The notes beneath the pieces are model-generated. The model was given only the letters and a program-made list of their open reading frames with translations. It was not told where the DNA came from and did not search any database. The position numbers and the translations under genes were made by a program. This document shows, piece after piece, positions 17,182-28,042 of a stretch of 64,000 bases of DNA (position 1 is the first letter of the stretch; the number at the start of each line of letters is the position of its first letter). This stretch comes from Pseudoxanthomonas suwonensis (lineage in GTDB: Bacteria > Pseudomonadota > Gammaproteobacteria > Xanthomonadales > Xanthomonadaceae). The DNA lies in assembly GCF_010093235.1 (NCBI RefSeq), contig NZ_PDWP01000010.1:1-64000 (forward strand), given 5' to 3'.

Positions 17182-18093
17182 CTACTCCTGCGCCGGCACG
17201 GCGCGTGCGGCACTGCTGTCGGGCACCACGCGGATCAGCCCTTCCTGCGCGGTGCTGGCCACCAGGCGGCCCTGGCGGTCGAAGATCTGGCCGCGCGCCA
17301 GGCCACGCGAGGACTGGCTACTGGGGCTGTCCAGCGAATACAGGAGCCAGTCGTCGGCGCGGAACGGGCGGTGGAACCACAGCGCGTGGTCCAGCGAGGC
17401 CATCTGCACGTTCGGCGTGTAATAGCTGATGCCGTGCGGGAAGGTCGCCGTGCCCAGGAGGTGGAAATCCGAGGCATAGGCCAGCAGCGCCTGGTGCAGC
17501 TCGGCCGGGATGTCGCCGACGCTCTCGCGCAGGCGGAACCAGACCTGCTGGTAGGGCGGGCGCTTGGGCGGGCTGAGCTCGTCGCGCGGATACACGTGGC
17601 GGAACTCGAACGGACCGCCGCGCGAGAGCCAGCGCTGGACCTTGGTCGGCAGGGTGGCCATCACGTCCGGCGGCACCGGGTCGGCCGGGGCGATGTCCTC
17701 CGGCTGCGGCACCTCGGGCATCTTCAGCTGGTGCTCGGCGCCGTTCTCGCCGTCCTGGAAGGAGGCGGCGCAGAAGAAGACCACCTTGCCGTGCTGGATC
17801 GCGGTCACCCGGCGCACGGAGAAGCTGCCGCCGTCGCGGGTGCGGTCCACGTCATAGACGATCGGGTGGTCGATGTTGCCGGCGCGCAGGAAATAGGCGT
17901 GCAGCGAGTGCGCCTGGCGGCCGTTGTCGATCGTGGCCTGGGCGGCGGCCAGCGCCTGGCCCAGCACCTGTCCGCCGAACACGTAGCGGGTGCCGATGTC
18001 GCGGCTCTGGCCGCGGAAGAGGTTGTCCTCCAGCCGTTCCAGGGCAAGCAGGTCGATCAGTTCGGAGACAACGGGGCCAAGGGCGGCGGACAC
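17182..18093 (-). CDS. tesB: Acyl-CoA thioesterase II
   Basis: TesB hydrolyses medium- and long-chain acyl-CoA. The 303 residues form a double hotdog fold. FGGQVLGQALAAAQATI, HSLHAYFLRAGN and the catalytic-region ASLDHALWFHRPFRADDWLLY are all typical. The start is GTG at 18093; a later GTG (VVSELIDLL) is possible. A TATAAT on the minus strand (18128-18123) lies 30 bases upstream and could be the -10, without a clear -35. It probably heads an operon with the DUF2007-like gene. Confidence 0.95.
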   Translation of the reverse strand: MSAALGPVVSELIDLLALERLEDNLFRGQSRDIGTRYVFGGQVLGQALAAAQATIDNGRQAHSLHAYFLRAGNIDHPIVYDVDRTRDGGSFSVRRVTAIQHGKVVFFCAASFQDGENGAEHQLKMPEVPQPEDIAPADPVPPDVMATLPTKVQRWLSRGGPFEFRHVYPRDELSPPKRPPYQQVWFRLRESVGDIPAELHQALLAYASDFHLLGTATFPHGISYYTPNVQMASLDHALWFHRPFRADDWLLYSLDSPSSQSSRGLARGQIFDRQGRLVASTAQEGLIRVVPDSSAARAVPAQE

Positions 18094-18172
18094 GGGCAGG
18101 CCAGTACGGGAGGGGACTGGCGATTATACCGGCCGCAGGCTTGCGGCCCCGTGGGCGATGCCGGGCGCGTGC

Positions 18173-18763
18173 TCAGCTGGCTGCAGCGGCTGCCGGATCC
18201 GGTAGCCGCTGCAGCGGAACCGCCGCCAGCACCTGTTCCCACGGGAAGCGCGGGCCGGGATCGAGCTTGCGCCGCACAAGCACCGACGGGTCGTCGCTGG
18301 CCGGCACCTGCTCGCGGTCCAGGTCCTCGTGCCCGGTGACGTAGCGCAGCGCCGGCAGGCTTGCCGCCAGTCCGCGCAGGAGCGCGGCCAGCGCCTCCAC
18401 CTGGGCTTGGCCATAGGGCTCGTCCATCGCCTGGTGGCGCGAGTCCAGCCAGTGCGGCCAGCGCCCCCGGTTGACCAGCTCGATGCCGATGGCGCGTTCG
18501 TTCCAGCCGCGCACGTGGTGTGCGATGCGGTTCTCGGGCACGTAGCGCAGCACCGTGCCGTCGCGGTCGACGTAGTAATGCCCGCTGTTGCCGGTGCCAC
18601 TGGGGTAGAGCACGCGCTCGCCGTAGTCGCGCGCGGTGGCCAGGTCGGGCAGTTCGGTGCAGTGGACCACCACCAGGTCCACCCCCGACAGATCGCGCTT
18701 GGCGAGCCGCTCCACGTAGGGCAGGGGCTGGTCGATCACGATCGGCGGGGGCAGGGTCGGCAT
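18173..18763 (-). CDS. N-acetylmuramoyl-L-alanine amidase (AmpD-like, amidase_2)
   Basis: Peptidoglycan amidase of 196 residues. The zinc-binding fold shows VVVHCTELPDLATARDYG, GNSGHYYVDRDGTVLRYVPE, HHVRGWNERAIGIELVNRGR and VTGHEDLD. These give the usual His/His/Asp ligands and the catalytic Glu. No signal peptide is present, so it may act on recycled muropeptides in the cytoplasm as AmpD does. Its start lies 24 bases from the divergent MOSC gene. Confidence 0.88.
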   Translation of the reverse strand: MPTLPPPIVIDQPLPYVERLAKRDLSGVDLVVVHCTELPDLATARDYGERVLYPSGTGNSGHYYVDRDGTVLRYVPENRIAHHVRGWNERAIGIELVNRGRWPHWLDSRHQAMDEPYGQAQVEALAALLRGLAASLPALRYVTGHEDLDREQVPASDDPSVLVRRKLDPGPRFPWEQVLAAVPLQRLPDPAAAAAS

Positions 18764-18787
18764 GGGGCGGGATGCTAGCATTCGCGC

Positions 18788-19306
18788 ATGCCTGCCCTCT
18801 CCCGACCTCCCGCGGACAGCCCGCTGGGGCAACTGATGTCGACCCTGCCGCGCCCCGGCCGTGTCGAATGGATCGGCCTGCGCCCGGCACGCGGCGTGGC
18901 CATGCGCGAGGTGGAAAGCGCCGAGGCCGCGGTCGGCGCCGGCCTGGCCGGAGACCGCTACAAGGGCGGCAGTGGCAAGCGCGACGTGACCCTGATCCAG
19001 GCCGAGCACCTGCCGGTGATCGCGGCCCTGGCCGGGCACGCGGCGGTCGCCCCGGCGACCCTGCGCCGCAACCTGGTCGTCTCCGGGATCCCGCTGGTGG
19101 CGCTCAAGGGGCGGCGCTTCCGCATCGGCGAGGTGGTGCTGGAAGGTACCGCGCCCTGCGATCCGTGCTCGCGCATGGAGGATGCGCTGGGCCCGGGCGG
19201 CTTCAACGCCATGCGTGGCCACGGTGGCCTGTGCGCGCGGATCGTCTCCGGCGGCACCCTGCGCGTGGGCGACGCGGTCGTGGCCCTGGCCGAGGAGGCA
19301 GCGTGA
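18788..19306 (+). CDS. MOSC domain protein (YiiM-like)
   Basis: MOSC domains bind sulphur-molybdenum cofactor. This 172-residue protein has [26 protein letters not shown] and the conserved Cys in [11 protein letters not shown]. YiiM-type members detoxify N-hydroxylated bases with molybdenum cofactor; whether this one does is not shown by sequence. Its stop overlaps the GTG of the next gene by 4 bases, so the two are coupled. Confidence 0.88.
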   Translation: MPALSRPPADSPLGQLMSTLPRPGRVEWIGLRPARGVAMREVESAEAAVGAGLAGDRYKGGSGKRDVTLIQAEHLPVIAALAGHAAVAPATLRRNLVVSGIPLVALKGRRFRIGEVVLEGTAPCDPCSRMEDALGPGGFNAMRGHGGLCARIVSGGTLRVGDAVVALAEEAA

Positions 19307-19833
19307 ACCGCGGCCACTGCATCCTCTCGCACGGCTTCGAAAGCGGCCCGGACGCGACCAAGGTCACTGCCCTGGCCGCCGCGGCCGAGGCCCTGGGCTT
19401 CACCACCGAGCGCCCGGACTACACCGACCTGGACGCACGCAGCGACATCAGCCGCGTCGGCGACGTGCCCGCACGCCTGCAACGCCTGGTGGACCTGGCG
19501 ACCCGCGCGGTCGAGCGCGGCGGGCCGGTGGTGCTGGGCGGTTCCAGCCTGGGCGCCTACATTTCCGCGCTCGCTTCGCTGCAGGTGCCGACCCGCGCGC
19601 TGTTCCTGATGGTGCCGCCGCTGGAGATGGGGCCGATGCCGCGGCTGGATGCCGCGCCGGTGCCGCTGTCGGTGGTCCACGCCTGGCACGACGAGATCAT
19701 CCCGGCGATGGGCGTCGTCGAGTGGGCACGCGCGCGTTCGGCGCGGCTGCTGCTGCTGGACGACAGCCACCGCCTTTCCGCGCACGTGGACGCCACCGCG
19801 CGCGCCTTCGCCGAACTGCTCGAATCGCTGTAG
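19303..19833 (+). CDS. YqiA/YcfP-type alpha/beta hydrolase
   Basis: Small esterase-like protein of 176 residues. The oxyanion region is [13 protein letters not shown], the nucleophile elbow [11 protein letters not shown] (Ser in G-S-S-L-G), and the Asp and His lie in [10 protein letters not shown] and [10 protein letters not shown]. It starts at GTG 19303, overlapping the MOSC stop. The substrate is unknown. It resembles E. coli YqiA, which has weak esterase activity. Confidence 0.85.
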   Translation: MNRGHCILSHGFESGPDATKVTALAAAAEALGFTTERPDYTDLDARSDISRVGDVPARLQRLVDLATRAVERGGPVVLGGSSLGAYISALASLQVPTRALFLMVPPLEMGPMPRLDAAPVPLSVVHAWHDEIIPAMGVVEWARARSARLLLLDDSHRLSAHVDATARAFAELLESL

Positions 19834-19898
19834 CGCCAGCGCCGCCGATTCCCCATGCGATCCGCGCTACAGCGGGGCCGCCAACATACCGAGGTCCA

Positions 19899-22127
19899 AT
19901 GAAGTTCTTCGTTTCCTGCGCCAAGGGCCTGGAGTACCTGCTCGCCGACGAGCTGGTCGCGCTCGGTGCCAGCCGCGCCACCGCCGCCGTCGCCGGTGCC
20001 AATGCCGAGGGCAGCCTGGCCGATGCGCAGCGCGCCGTGCTGTGGTCGCGCCTGGCCAGTCGCGTGCTGTGGCCGCTGGCCAGCTTCGACTGCCCGGACG
20101 AGCAGGCGCTGTACGACGGCGCCGCCGCCGTGGCGTGGACCGAACACCTGGCCGAGGGCCAGACCCTGGCCGTGGACGCGCACGTGTCGGGCGACGCGAT
20201 CACCCATGCCCGCTTCGCCGCGCAGCGGGTCAAGGACGCGGTGGTCGACGTGTTCCGTGCCCAGGGGCTGGAGCGACCTTCGGTGGACGTGGATGCGCCG
20301 GACCTGCGCCTGAACCTGTCGCTGCGCAAGGGCAGGGCCACGCTGTCGGTGGACCTGGGTGGAGGTGCACTGCACCGGCGCGGATGGCGCAGCGCGCAGC
20401 ACGAGGCGCCGCTGAAGGAGAACCTCGCCGCCGCGGTGCTGCTGCGCGGCGGCTGGCCGCGGCTGTACGCCGAAGGCGGGGCGCTGCTGGATCCGATGTG
20501 CGGCAGCGGCACGCTGCTGATCGAAGGCGCGCTGATGGCTGCCGACGTGGCGCCGGGCCTGGGTCGCATGCAGGCCGCGCTGGAAGCGGTCGATGACGTA
20601 CCCGTGCCGGCCGATGACCCATGGGCCGCGGCGCGGCGGAAAGTCGCTCCGGAGGACGCGATCGACGGGGCGCGCCCGCCCTCGCGCTGGCGCGGCTTCG
20701 ACCTGGACGGGTGGGACGTGCTGGTGGCCGAGGCGCGCGAGCGCGCGCGGGCAGGCCTGGCCGCGCTGCGCCCGGTGTTCCATGGCAGCGACCTGGATCC
20801 GCGCGCGATCGAGGCCGCGCGTGACAACGCCGGCCGCGCCGGTGTCGCCGCGGCCATCGACTTCCAGATCCGCGACATCGATGCACTGCCGGCCCAGGCC
20901 GGGGCGCGCGGCCTGGTGGCCAGCAATCCGCCCTACGACCGCCGCCTGGCTGCCGACGGCGCGCTGTACCGGCGGCTGGGCCAGGCCCTGCAGCGGGCGG
21001 TGCCGCAGTGGCGCGCCAGCCTGCTGTGCGGCGACGCCGAGCTGGCGCACGCCACCGGCCTGCGCGCGGCGAAGAAGTACCAGGTGTTCAACGGCGCCCT
21101 GGAGTGCGCGCTTATCGTGTGCGATCCGGTGCAGGTGCCGCCGCGCGATGCCGCGCCGCGCGAACTGTCCGAAGGCGCGCAGATGGTCGCCAACCGCATC
21201 CAGCGCAACCTGCGCAAGCTGAAGAACTGGCGCAGCGGCGAGGGCGTCACCTGCTTCCGCGCCTACGACGCCGACATCCCCGAGTACGCAGCGGCGATTG
21301 ATGTCTATGCCGAGGACGGCGGCGAGCAGCGCACCTTCCTGCACATGCAGGAATACGCGCCTCCCAAGGAAATCCCCGAAGCCGACGTGCGCCGCCGCCG
21401 TGGCGAACTGCTGGCCGCGGCGCGCGCCAGCTTCGAAGTGCCGGCCGAGCGGGTCGCGCTGAAAACCCGCGAACGCGGCAAGGGCGGTTCCAAGTACGGC
21501 CGCTTCGACCAGCACGGCGAGCGCTTCGTGGTGCGCGAGAACGGCGCGCGGCTGTGGGTGAACCTGTTCGAGTACCTGGACACCGGCCTGTTCCTGGACC
21601 ACCGCCCGCTGCGCCGGCGCATGGCGAAGGAAGCCAGGGGGCGGCGCTTCCTCAACCTGTTCTGCTACACCGGCGTGGCCAGCGTGCAGGCGGCGGTGGC
21701 CGGCGCGGCGCAGACCACCAGCGTGGACCTGTCCGGCACCTACCTGCAGTGGTGCGCCGACAACCTCGCGCTCAACGGCCTCGGCGGCACTGCGCACCGG
21801 CTGGTGCAGGGCGACGCGCTGGCCTGGCTGGAGGCCGACCGCGGCTGGTACGACGTGATCTTCTGCGACCCGCCGACCTTCTCCAATTCCGCGCGCGCCG
21901 ACGACTTCGACGTGCAGCGCGAGCACGTGCGGCTGTTGCGAGCGGCGATGGCACGGCTGGCGCAGGGCGGGGTGCTGTACTTCTCCAACAACTTCCGCCG
22001 TTTCCGCCTGGACGAGGAGGCGGTGGCGCAGTTCGCCGAGTGCGAGGAGATCAGCGCATCGACCATCCCGCCGGACTTCGAGCGCAACGCGCGCATCCAT
22101 CGCGCCTGGCGCCTGACCCACGCCTGA
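19899..22127 (+). CDS. rlmL: Bifunctional 23S rRNA methyltransferase RlmKL
   Basis: Makes m2G2445 and m7G2069 in 23S rRNA. The 742 residues include an N-terminal THUMP region (about 45-155), then the RlmL half with [15 protein letters not shown] and the catalytic SNPPYDRRL. The RlmK half has [17 protein letters not shown] and CDPPTFSNS. It is somewhat longer than the E. coli protein (702) owing to insertions around residues 235-270. The ATG at 19899 has GAGG just upstream. A strong GC hairpin follows its stop. Confidence 0.97.
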   Translation: MKFFVSCAKGLEYLLADELVALGASRATAAVAGANAEGSLADAQRAVLWSRLASRVLWPLASFDCPDEQALYDGAAAVAWTEHLAEGQTLAVDAHVSGDAITHARFAAQRVKDAVVDVFRAQGLERPSVDVDAPDLRLNLSLRKGRATLSVDLGGGALHRRGWRSAQHEAPLKENLAAAVLLRGGWPRLYAEGGALLDPMCGSGTLLIEGALMAADVAPGLGRMQAALEAVDDVPVPADDPWAAARRKVAPEDAIDGARPPSRWRGFDLDGWDVLVAEARERARAGLAALRPVFHGSDLDPRAIEAARDNAGRAGVAAAIDFQIRDIDALPAQAGARGLVASNPPYDRRLAADGALYRRLGQALQRAVPQWRASLLCGDAELAHATGLRAAKKYQVFNGALECALIVCDPVQVPPRDAAPRELSEGAQMVANRIQRNLRKLKNWRSGEGVTCFRAYDADIPEYAAAIDVYAEDGGEQRTFLHMQEYAPPKEIPEADVRRRRGELLAAARASFEVPAERVALKTRERGKGGSKYGRFDQHGERFVVRENGARLWVNLFEYLDTGLFLDHRPLRRRMAKEARGRRFLNLFCYTGVASVQAAVAGAAQTTSVDLSGTYLQWCADNLALNGLGGTAHRLVQGDALAWLEADRGWYDVIFCDPPTFSNSARADDFDVQREHVRLLRAAMARLAQGGVLYFSNNFRRFRLDEEAVAQFAECEEISASTIPPDFERNARIHRAWRLTHA

Positions 22128-22132
22128 CGGAA

Positions 22133-22160
22133 GGCGGCCCGGGATCGCTCCCGGGCCGCC
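22133..22160. terminator. GC-rich terminator hairpin between convergent genes
   Basis: An 11-bp perfect stem (GGCGGCCCGGG / CCCGGGCCGCC) with a 6-base loop lies 5 bases after the rlmL stop and 23 bases from the convergent hydrolase stop. The U tract is poor (GTTCCCGTT), so termination may be inefficient or bidirectional. Confidence 0.65.
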
Positions 22161-22183
22161 GTTCCCGTTCCATCCGTGGGGGC

Positions 22184-22987
22184 TTAGCGCCTGGCGCTTT
22201 CGCGTGCGGCGCGATCGACCAGGTCCGCGACTTCCTGCGGATGCGAGGTCATGACCACGTGCGAGGCGCCGGGGATGACCACGGTGCCGCGCGAGCCGGC
22301 GCGTTCGGCCATGTATCCCATGGCCTGCGCCGGGATGTTGCGGTCGCCGTCGCCATAGATGGCCCAGGTCGGAATGGTCTTCCAGCGCGGCTCTGCCGAG
22401 GCCTCCTCGAGCGCCGCCTTGGCGATGGGCCGCTGGCCGACGGCCATCAGCCTGGCCTGGGCCTGCGGCAGGTCGGCGGCGAACTGCTGGTGGAACGCTT
22501 CCTGGCGGATGTACAGGTCCTCGCCACCATCGGCACGGGCGACCGGTGCGTCCAGCGCGCCGGGCAGGGTGCTGCCGGGGAACTGGCCGGTCAGGCCGAG
22601 CACGGTCTCGCCGGCATCCGGGGCGAAGGCGGCCACGTAGACCAGGGCCCGGATCTTCGGGCTGGGCTGCACGCTGGAGATCACCGCGCCGCCGTAGGAA
22701 TGGCCGACCAGCACCACCGGCCCGGGCGCCTGCGCGACCAGGCCGTCGACGACCCTGGCGTCGCCCGCCACGCCCTGCAGCGGATTGGCGGCGGCGACCA
22801 CGCGGTAGCCCTTCGCATCGAGGCGGGGAATCACGCCGTTCCAGCTGGCCGCATCGGCGAAGGCGCCGGGCACCAGGATCACGGTGGTGCGGGTATCGGG
22901 GCCGGCGGCGGGCGTGGCGGCGGAAGCCGGGGCCACGATGGCGGCGGTGACGGCGGCGGTCAGTGCGAGTGCGATGAACGACTTCAT
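22184..22987 (-). CDS. Secreted alpha/beta hydrolase
   Basis: Exported hydrolase of 267 residues. Its signal peptide ends at about residue 23 (VAPASA). The catalytic triad is visible: Ser in VGHSYGGAV, Asp in IYGDGDRNIP, His in IPGASHVVM. The cap region is Ala/Gln-rich. Such proteins are often annotated as chloroperoxidase- or salicylate-esterase-like; the substrate is not known. About 84 bases upstream lies a 26-base element almost the same as one ahead of ohr, suggesting shared stress regulation. Confidence 0.85.
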   Translation of the reverse strand: MKSFIALALTAAVTAAIVAPASAATPAAGPDTRTTVILVPGAFADAASWNGVIPRLDAKGYRVVAAANPLQGVAGDARVVDGLVAQAPGPVVLVGHSYGGAVISSVQPSPKIRALVYVAAFAPDAGETVLGLTGQFPGSTLPGALDAPVARADGGEDLYIRQEAFHQQFAADLPQAQARLMAVGQRPIAKAALEEASAEPRWKTIPTWAIYGDGDRNIPAQAMGYMAERAGSRGTVVIPGASHVVMTSHPQEVADLVDRAARESARR

Positions 22988-23070
22988 GGCGGGGCTCCTG
23001 TCTGGGTGGCTGGCCGCTCGGCCAGTGGAGACAGCTTGCCCACCGGCGCCCGCCGCGCCGGAGCCTGGAA

Positions 23071-23096
23071 TCCGGATAACTTGATCCTGCGTCCGG
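23071..23096 (-). promoter_or_regulatory. Shared regulatory element, copy 1 (upstream of hydrolase)
   Basis: A 26-base element bounded by TCCGGA and TCCGG around a core AACTTGATC. It is identical at 21 of 26 positions to 41488-41513 and sits at the same distance from its gene (84 against 87 bases). Probably an activator or repressor site. Confidence 0.5.
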
Positions 23097-23135
23097 CACG
23101 CGCCGGGCCATGCGGCCCGGCGCACGGAGCGCGGA

Positions 23136-23975
23136 TCAGGCGCCGAGCAGCAGCAGGAACGTGCCGAGCTGGGAGTTCATCTGCAGCGGCAGTGCGCCGC
23201 GCGCTGCCAGCGCCGCGGCGCTGAGGCCGTGGTCCGGCGGCAGGGCGCGGTAGCGGGCGTCGTCCGGCAGCGCGCTGCGCACGACATAGCCCATCAGCAC
23301 GTTGACGATCTCGCCGAGGGCGTCGGCCGCCAGCTCGTCGTCGCAGCGTTCGGCCGGCACGCGCAGGAAGGCGCAGGCCATCGCGCGCATGGTGTCGCGG
23401 TCGCAGGCGATGCCCACGCGCAGCGGGCGGTCGCCTTCGATGTGCACGTGCACCGTGTGCGGCCACGCGTCCTCGATCACGGCGGCCACGCCGGCCGGCT
23501 GGCACTGGGCGCCCAGCATGCGCGGGAACAGGCGCGTGCAGATGCCCGCGGCTTCCTGCGCCAGCCCGCCGAGCGGGTGGCCTTCAAGCGCCGAGGCCAG
23601 GGCCTCGCTTCCGGCCTGCTGCTCGGCGCGGTGTTCGGCGAGGGCCTGATCCAGGGTCGCCGCGTCGAGCACGCCCTGCTCGACCAGGATCTGGCCGAAC
23701 AGCTTGCGGCCGGCCTTCTGCGCGGCCAGCAGCGACTCGACCTGGGCCGCGTCGAGCACGCCCAGTTCGATCGCGATGTCGCCGAAGCGGCGATCCTCGG
23801 CGCGCTGGCGCTCGTTGATGCGGCGCGCCTGCGCCTCGGTCAGCAGGCCCTGGCTGACGGCCAGTTCGCCCAGGAGGGGATTGGAGGCGCGCTGCGCCTC
23901 GGTGGCCGCGAGCAGCTGCTGCGGCGTGATCAGGCCGCGTTCCAGCAGGAACTGGCCCAGGAATTTGACTGCCAT
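23136..23975 (-). CDS. MshEN-like repeats fused to CheX-type phosphatase domain
   Basis: Two-part protein of 279 residues. Residues 1-115 hold four LG-x-x-L-x-x-x-G repeats (FLGQFLLERGLI, LLGELAVSQGLL, RFGDIAIELGVL, LFGQILVEQGVL), the pattern of MshEN/GspE N-terminal c-di-GMP-binding domains. Residues about 135-279 are CheX/CheC-like. The phosphatase signature D-x3-E-x2-N-x21-P is complete (D218, E222, N225, P247). It probably dephosphorylates a CheY-like protein under nucleotide control. The CheY-like gene lies 34 bases upstream on the same strand. Confidence 0.78.
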   Translation of the reverse strand: MAVKFLGQFLLERGLITPQQLLAATEAQRASNPLLGELAVSQGLLTEAQARRINERQRAEDRRFGDIAIELGVLDAAQVESLLAAQKAGRKLFGQILVEQGVLDAATLDQALAEHRAEQQAGSEALASALEGHPLGGLAQEAAGICTRLFPRMLGAQCQPAGVAAVIEDAWPHTVHVHIEGDRPLRVGIACDRDTMRAMACAFLRVPAERCDDELAADALGEIVNVLMGYVVRSALPDDARYRALPPDHGLSAAALAARGALPLQMNSQLGTFLLLLGA

Positions 23976-24009
23976 TGGTGGTGCTCCGTGGTTCGTAGGC
24001 TGGCCGGCT

Positions 24010-24381
24010 TCAGGCCAGGGCTTCACGGAGCACGCGCTCCATGACTTCCGGGTCGATCGGCTTCTGCAGGTACGAGCGGGCGCCGGTACGCAGGCATTCC
24101 TCGATGTCGCTTTGGGCGCCCAGCGAGCTGAGGATCACCACCTTCGCCTGCGGATCGGCTGCGAGGATGTTGGACAGCGCCTGGCGGCCGTCGCATTCGG
24201 GCATCACCAGGTCCAGCAGCACCAGGTCCGGCTTGAGTTCGCGGTAGCGGGCCAGGGCTTCGTTGCCATTGCCGGCTTCGCCCACGACCTGGAACCCGGC
24301 CTCCTCCAGCTGGCTGGCGGCCAGCATGCGCAGGGCGCGCGAGTCGTCACAAAGCAGCACGGTCGGTCGTGCGGTCGTCAT
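24010..24381 (-). CDS. CheY-like single-domain response regulator
   Basis: Receiver-only protein of 123 residues: acidic pair in LLCDDSRALR, phospho-acceptor Asp57 in LVLLDLVMPE, conserved Ser in VILSSLG and Lys in LQKPID. It has no output domain. The start codon is ATG 24381. It precedes the MshEN-CheX gene, so the pair look like a phosphorylation module: receiver plus dedicated phosphatase. The kinase is not in the window. Confidence 0.9.
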   Translation of the reverse strand: MTTARPTVLLCDDSRALRMLAASQLEEAGFQVVGEAGNGNEALARYRELKPDLVLLDLVMPECDGRQALSNILAADPQAKVVILSSLGAQSDIEECLRTGARSYLQKPIDPEVMERVLREALA

Positions 24382-24532
24382 CAGTTTTTCTCCCCCGTTG
24401 GATGGGCCGTATAGGGCCCTGATCGGCCTATCGGCCGGCGCGCCGGATACTTGAGGGATCGGTTCGTGACGGGCGTGGAATGAGGGACGGGACCGCGGTG
24501 GCGCCGGCTTCCACATCCGCCCCGGCGCAGGC

Positions 24533-25819
24533 TTATCCCTCCAGCAGCACGATCACCGCATGCAGCAGCAGGCCGATCAGCCCGCCGACCAGGGTGCCGT
24601 TGTAGCGGATGTACTGCAGGTCGCGACCCACGCCCAGTTCCAGCTCGCGCACCAGGTGGCGTTCGTCCCAGCCCTTGACGGTCTGGGCAATGTAGTCGGT
24701 GACGCCTCCGCGCAGGCGCAACGCCAACTTCTCGGCCCCGCCCATCACATGCTGGTTGATCGCCTCGCGCAGTTCCGGATCGCGGCCCAGCGCCGCGCCC
24801 AGCCCGGCCAGCGAACTGTCCAGGTGCGAGGCCAGCACGCCGTCCTCCCGCTCCAGGTCACTGCGCAGGGCGGTATGGATGTGGTCCCATAGCCCGGCCA
24901 CGTATTCCTGCACGCTGGCGTGGCCGATCAGGTCCTGCTTGATCCGCTCCACCCGGGCGCCCACTTCCGGGTCCTCGCGCAGGCGCTGCACGTAGGCCTG
25001 CAGCCACTGCTCGTAGTCGCGGCGCAGCGGGTGGTCGGGCTGGAGCAGGACCTCGTTGAGCTCGTCCAGCAGGGCGTGGGCGATGCGCTCGGCCAGGCTG
25101 TCGGCGATGCCCTCGACCGGCTTGACCCAGTCGACCGTGCCGACCAGCCGCGGCCATTCGCGGCGGGCGTGCTTGACCAGCAGGTCGGAGGCGCGCTGCT
25201 TGATGTCCTCGCTGTCGAGGTAGCGGCCAAGGCGGCGCAACGCCTCGTCGAGCAGGGCCTGGTGGCGGCCGTCGGCGGTAAGCACGCCAAGCACCTCGCC
25301 CGCGGTGGCCGAGGCATCCCAGGCCTGCAGGCGCGCGACCACGAACTCGCGTATGCGCTCGCGCACCGCGCGCTCGTCCAGCAGGTCCAGCGCCTGCAGC
25401 GCCCAGCCGCGGGCCATGCCAGCCAGTTTGCGCGACTGCTCCGGGCGCGACAGCCACTGGCCCAGGCGCTGGGCCGGGTCGAAGACCTCCAGCCGTGCCA
25501 GCAGGGTCTGTGGCTCGAGGAAGTGGTCGCGCACGAACGCGGCCAGGCTGTCGGCGATGCGCGACTTGCTGCGCGGAACGATGGCGGTATGCGGGATCGG
25601 CAGCCCCAGCGGATGGCGGAACAGCGCCACCACCGCGAACCAGTCGGCCAGCGCGCCGACCGTGGCCGCCTCGCAGAATGCCGAGACCCATGCCCACACG
25701 CCCTGGTTGCCCATGACGTGGCTGGTGACGAAGCCGGCGACCATCGCCAGCAGCATCGCCAGGGCGATGGCCTTCATGCGGCGCAGTTGTGCCTGGCGTG
25801 GATCCTCGCTGCTGCTCAT
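24533..25819 (-). CDS. DUF445 family membrane protein
   Basis: Protein of 428 residues with two N-terminal hydrophobic segments (about 15-60) and a C-terminal one (GGLIGLLLHAVIVLLEG). These flank a long helical middle with the family pattern ALADWFAVVALFRHPLGLPIPHTAIV. DUF445/YjiN-type proteins are widespread and have no firm biochemical role. It lies alone, with a repeat-rich intergenic block upstream. Confidence 0.88.
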   Translation of the reverse strand: MSSSEDPRQAQLRRMKAIALAMLLAMVAGFVTSHVMGNQGVWAWVSAFCEAATVGALADWFAVVALFRHPLGLPIPHTAIVPRSKSRIADSLAAFVRDHFLEPQTLLARLEVFDPAQRLGQWLSRPEQSRKLAGMARGWALQALDLLDERAVRERIREFVVARLQAWDASATAGEVLGVLTADGRHQALLDEALRRLGRYLDSEDIKQRASDLLVKHARREWPRLVGTVDWVKPVEGIADSLAERIAHALLDELNEVLLQPDHPLRRDYEQWLQAYVQRLREDPEVGARVERIKQDLIGHASVQEYVAGLWDHIHTALRSDLEREDGVLASHLDSSLAGLGAALGRDPELREAINQHVMGGAEKLALRLRGGVTDYIAQTVKGWDERHLVRELELGVGRDLQYIRYNGTLVGGLIGLLLHAVIVLLEG

Positions 25820-26517
25820 GCCGTTCCCGTGGAGATCGCATCACCGGGCCATGCCCGATTCCTGCGACACATGGCGCGGAAGTGTAGCGGGGAGGGTGTG
25901 CAGCTGGCATCGCGCCGGGAACTTGAGCCCCTCCCTCTCCGGGGGAGGGGTTGGGGAGAGGGCAGGGATTTCAGCGATGGGCTGTCACTCTCACCCATCC
26001 TTCTCTGATCGTGAGGGGAGACGTGTAGCCCGGATAAGGCCGGAGGCCGCATCCGGGGTCTTGGGCGTGCGTCGTGCGCCTGTCCTTGGGTGCGCTCTGC
26101 TTACCCGGGCCACGAGGGCTGTTGCCGCCGCTTTTGCTGTCGCTTTGGCTGTTGCCTTTGCGTTTGCCTTTGCTTTTCGCCGCCCGTTATAGCGAGCCGA
26201 GCATCGGAGTGCCGGCGGGGGCGTAGAGGCCGCATGTCTGAGCGAAGCGAGTTTGCGGGCCGTCCCCCGCCGGTGCGAGAAGCGCAGGTTACCGACCGGC
26301 GAAGCCGGGCGGGCGAGCGGTTCGGGCTGTGCTTTCTTTTTGGTCACTTTTTCTTTGCACAGGCAAAGAAAAAGTGACTCGCCCAAGCCGCGAAGCGGCT
26401 GGCGAAAGCTTTTGCTTCTTGGTGTCTACCGCACTTGGCCTGACGAGGCAGAGTCGGCTGGCATGGCGAGCCACCCGACTCTATCCCCCAACCCCCTCCC
26501 CGGCGGGGCGGGGAAGC
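25820..26517. repeat. Intergenic repeat block (REP-like and palindromic elements)
   Basis: This gene-free stretch holds several repeat-like pieces. Two G/C-tract elements lie in opposite orientation at its edges (25926-25968 and 26483-26518, CCCTCCC/GGGGAGGGG type). A REP-like palindrome (CCCGGATAAGGCC...GGCCGCATCCGGG) lies at 26029-26058. A pyrimidine/G stretch runs from 26115 to 26185. The conserved-looking segment at 26200-26420 resembles intergenic sequence often misannotated as hypothetical proteins. Short open frames on both strands here look spurious. Confidence 0.55.
26343..26378. terminator. Bidirectional terminator hairpin, 16-bp perfect stem
   Basis: GTCACTTTTTCTTTGC pairs perfectly with GCAAAGAAAAAGTGAC around an ACAG loop. 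The stem is A/T-rich, preceded by CTTTCTTTTTG, and would end transcription in both directions. It lies within the intergenic repeat block, between the divergently placed DUF445 leader and the mmsA stop. Confidence 0.75.
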
Positions 26518-28008
<1,491 letters not shown>

Positions 28009-28042
28009 GGCAGTCCTGCGGGTCGTGGGCGTTGGCGTGGCG

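Noticed and set aside
23081-23085. TTGAT half-site upstream of the hydrolase as an FNR box
   Set aside because: The second half is CGTCC, so the palindrome is missing; it belongs to the 26-base element instead.
26090-26377. Hypothetical proteins encoded on both strands of the intergenic repeat block
   Set aside because: Low-complexity Arg/Cys-rich or Lys-rich translations spanning hairpins, without ribosome-binding sites; repeat artefacts.
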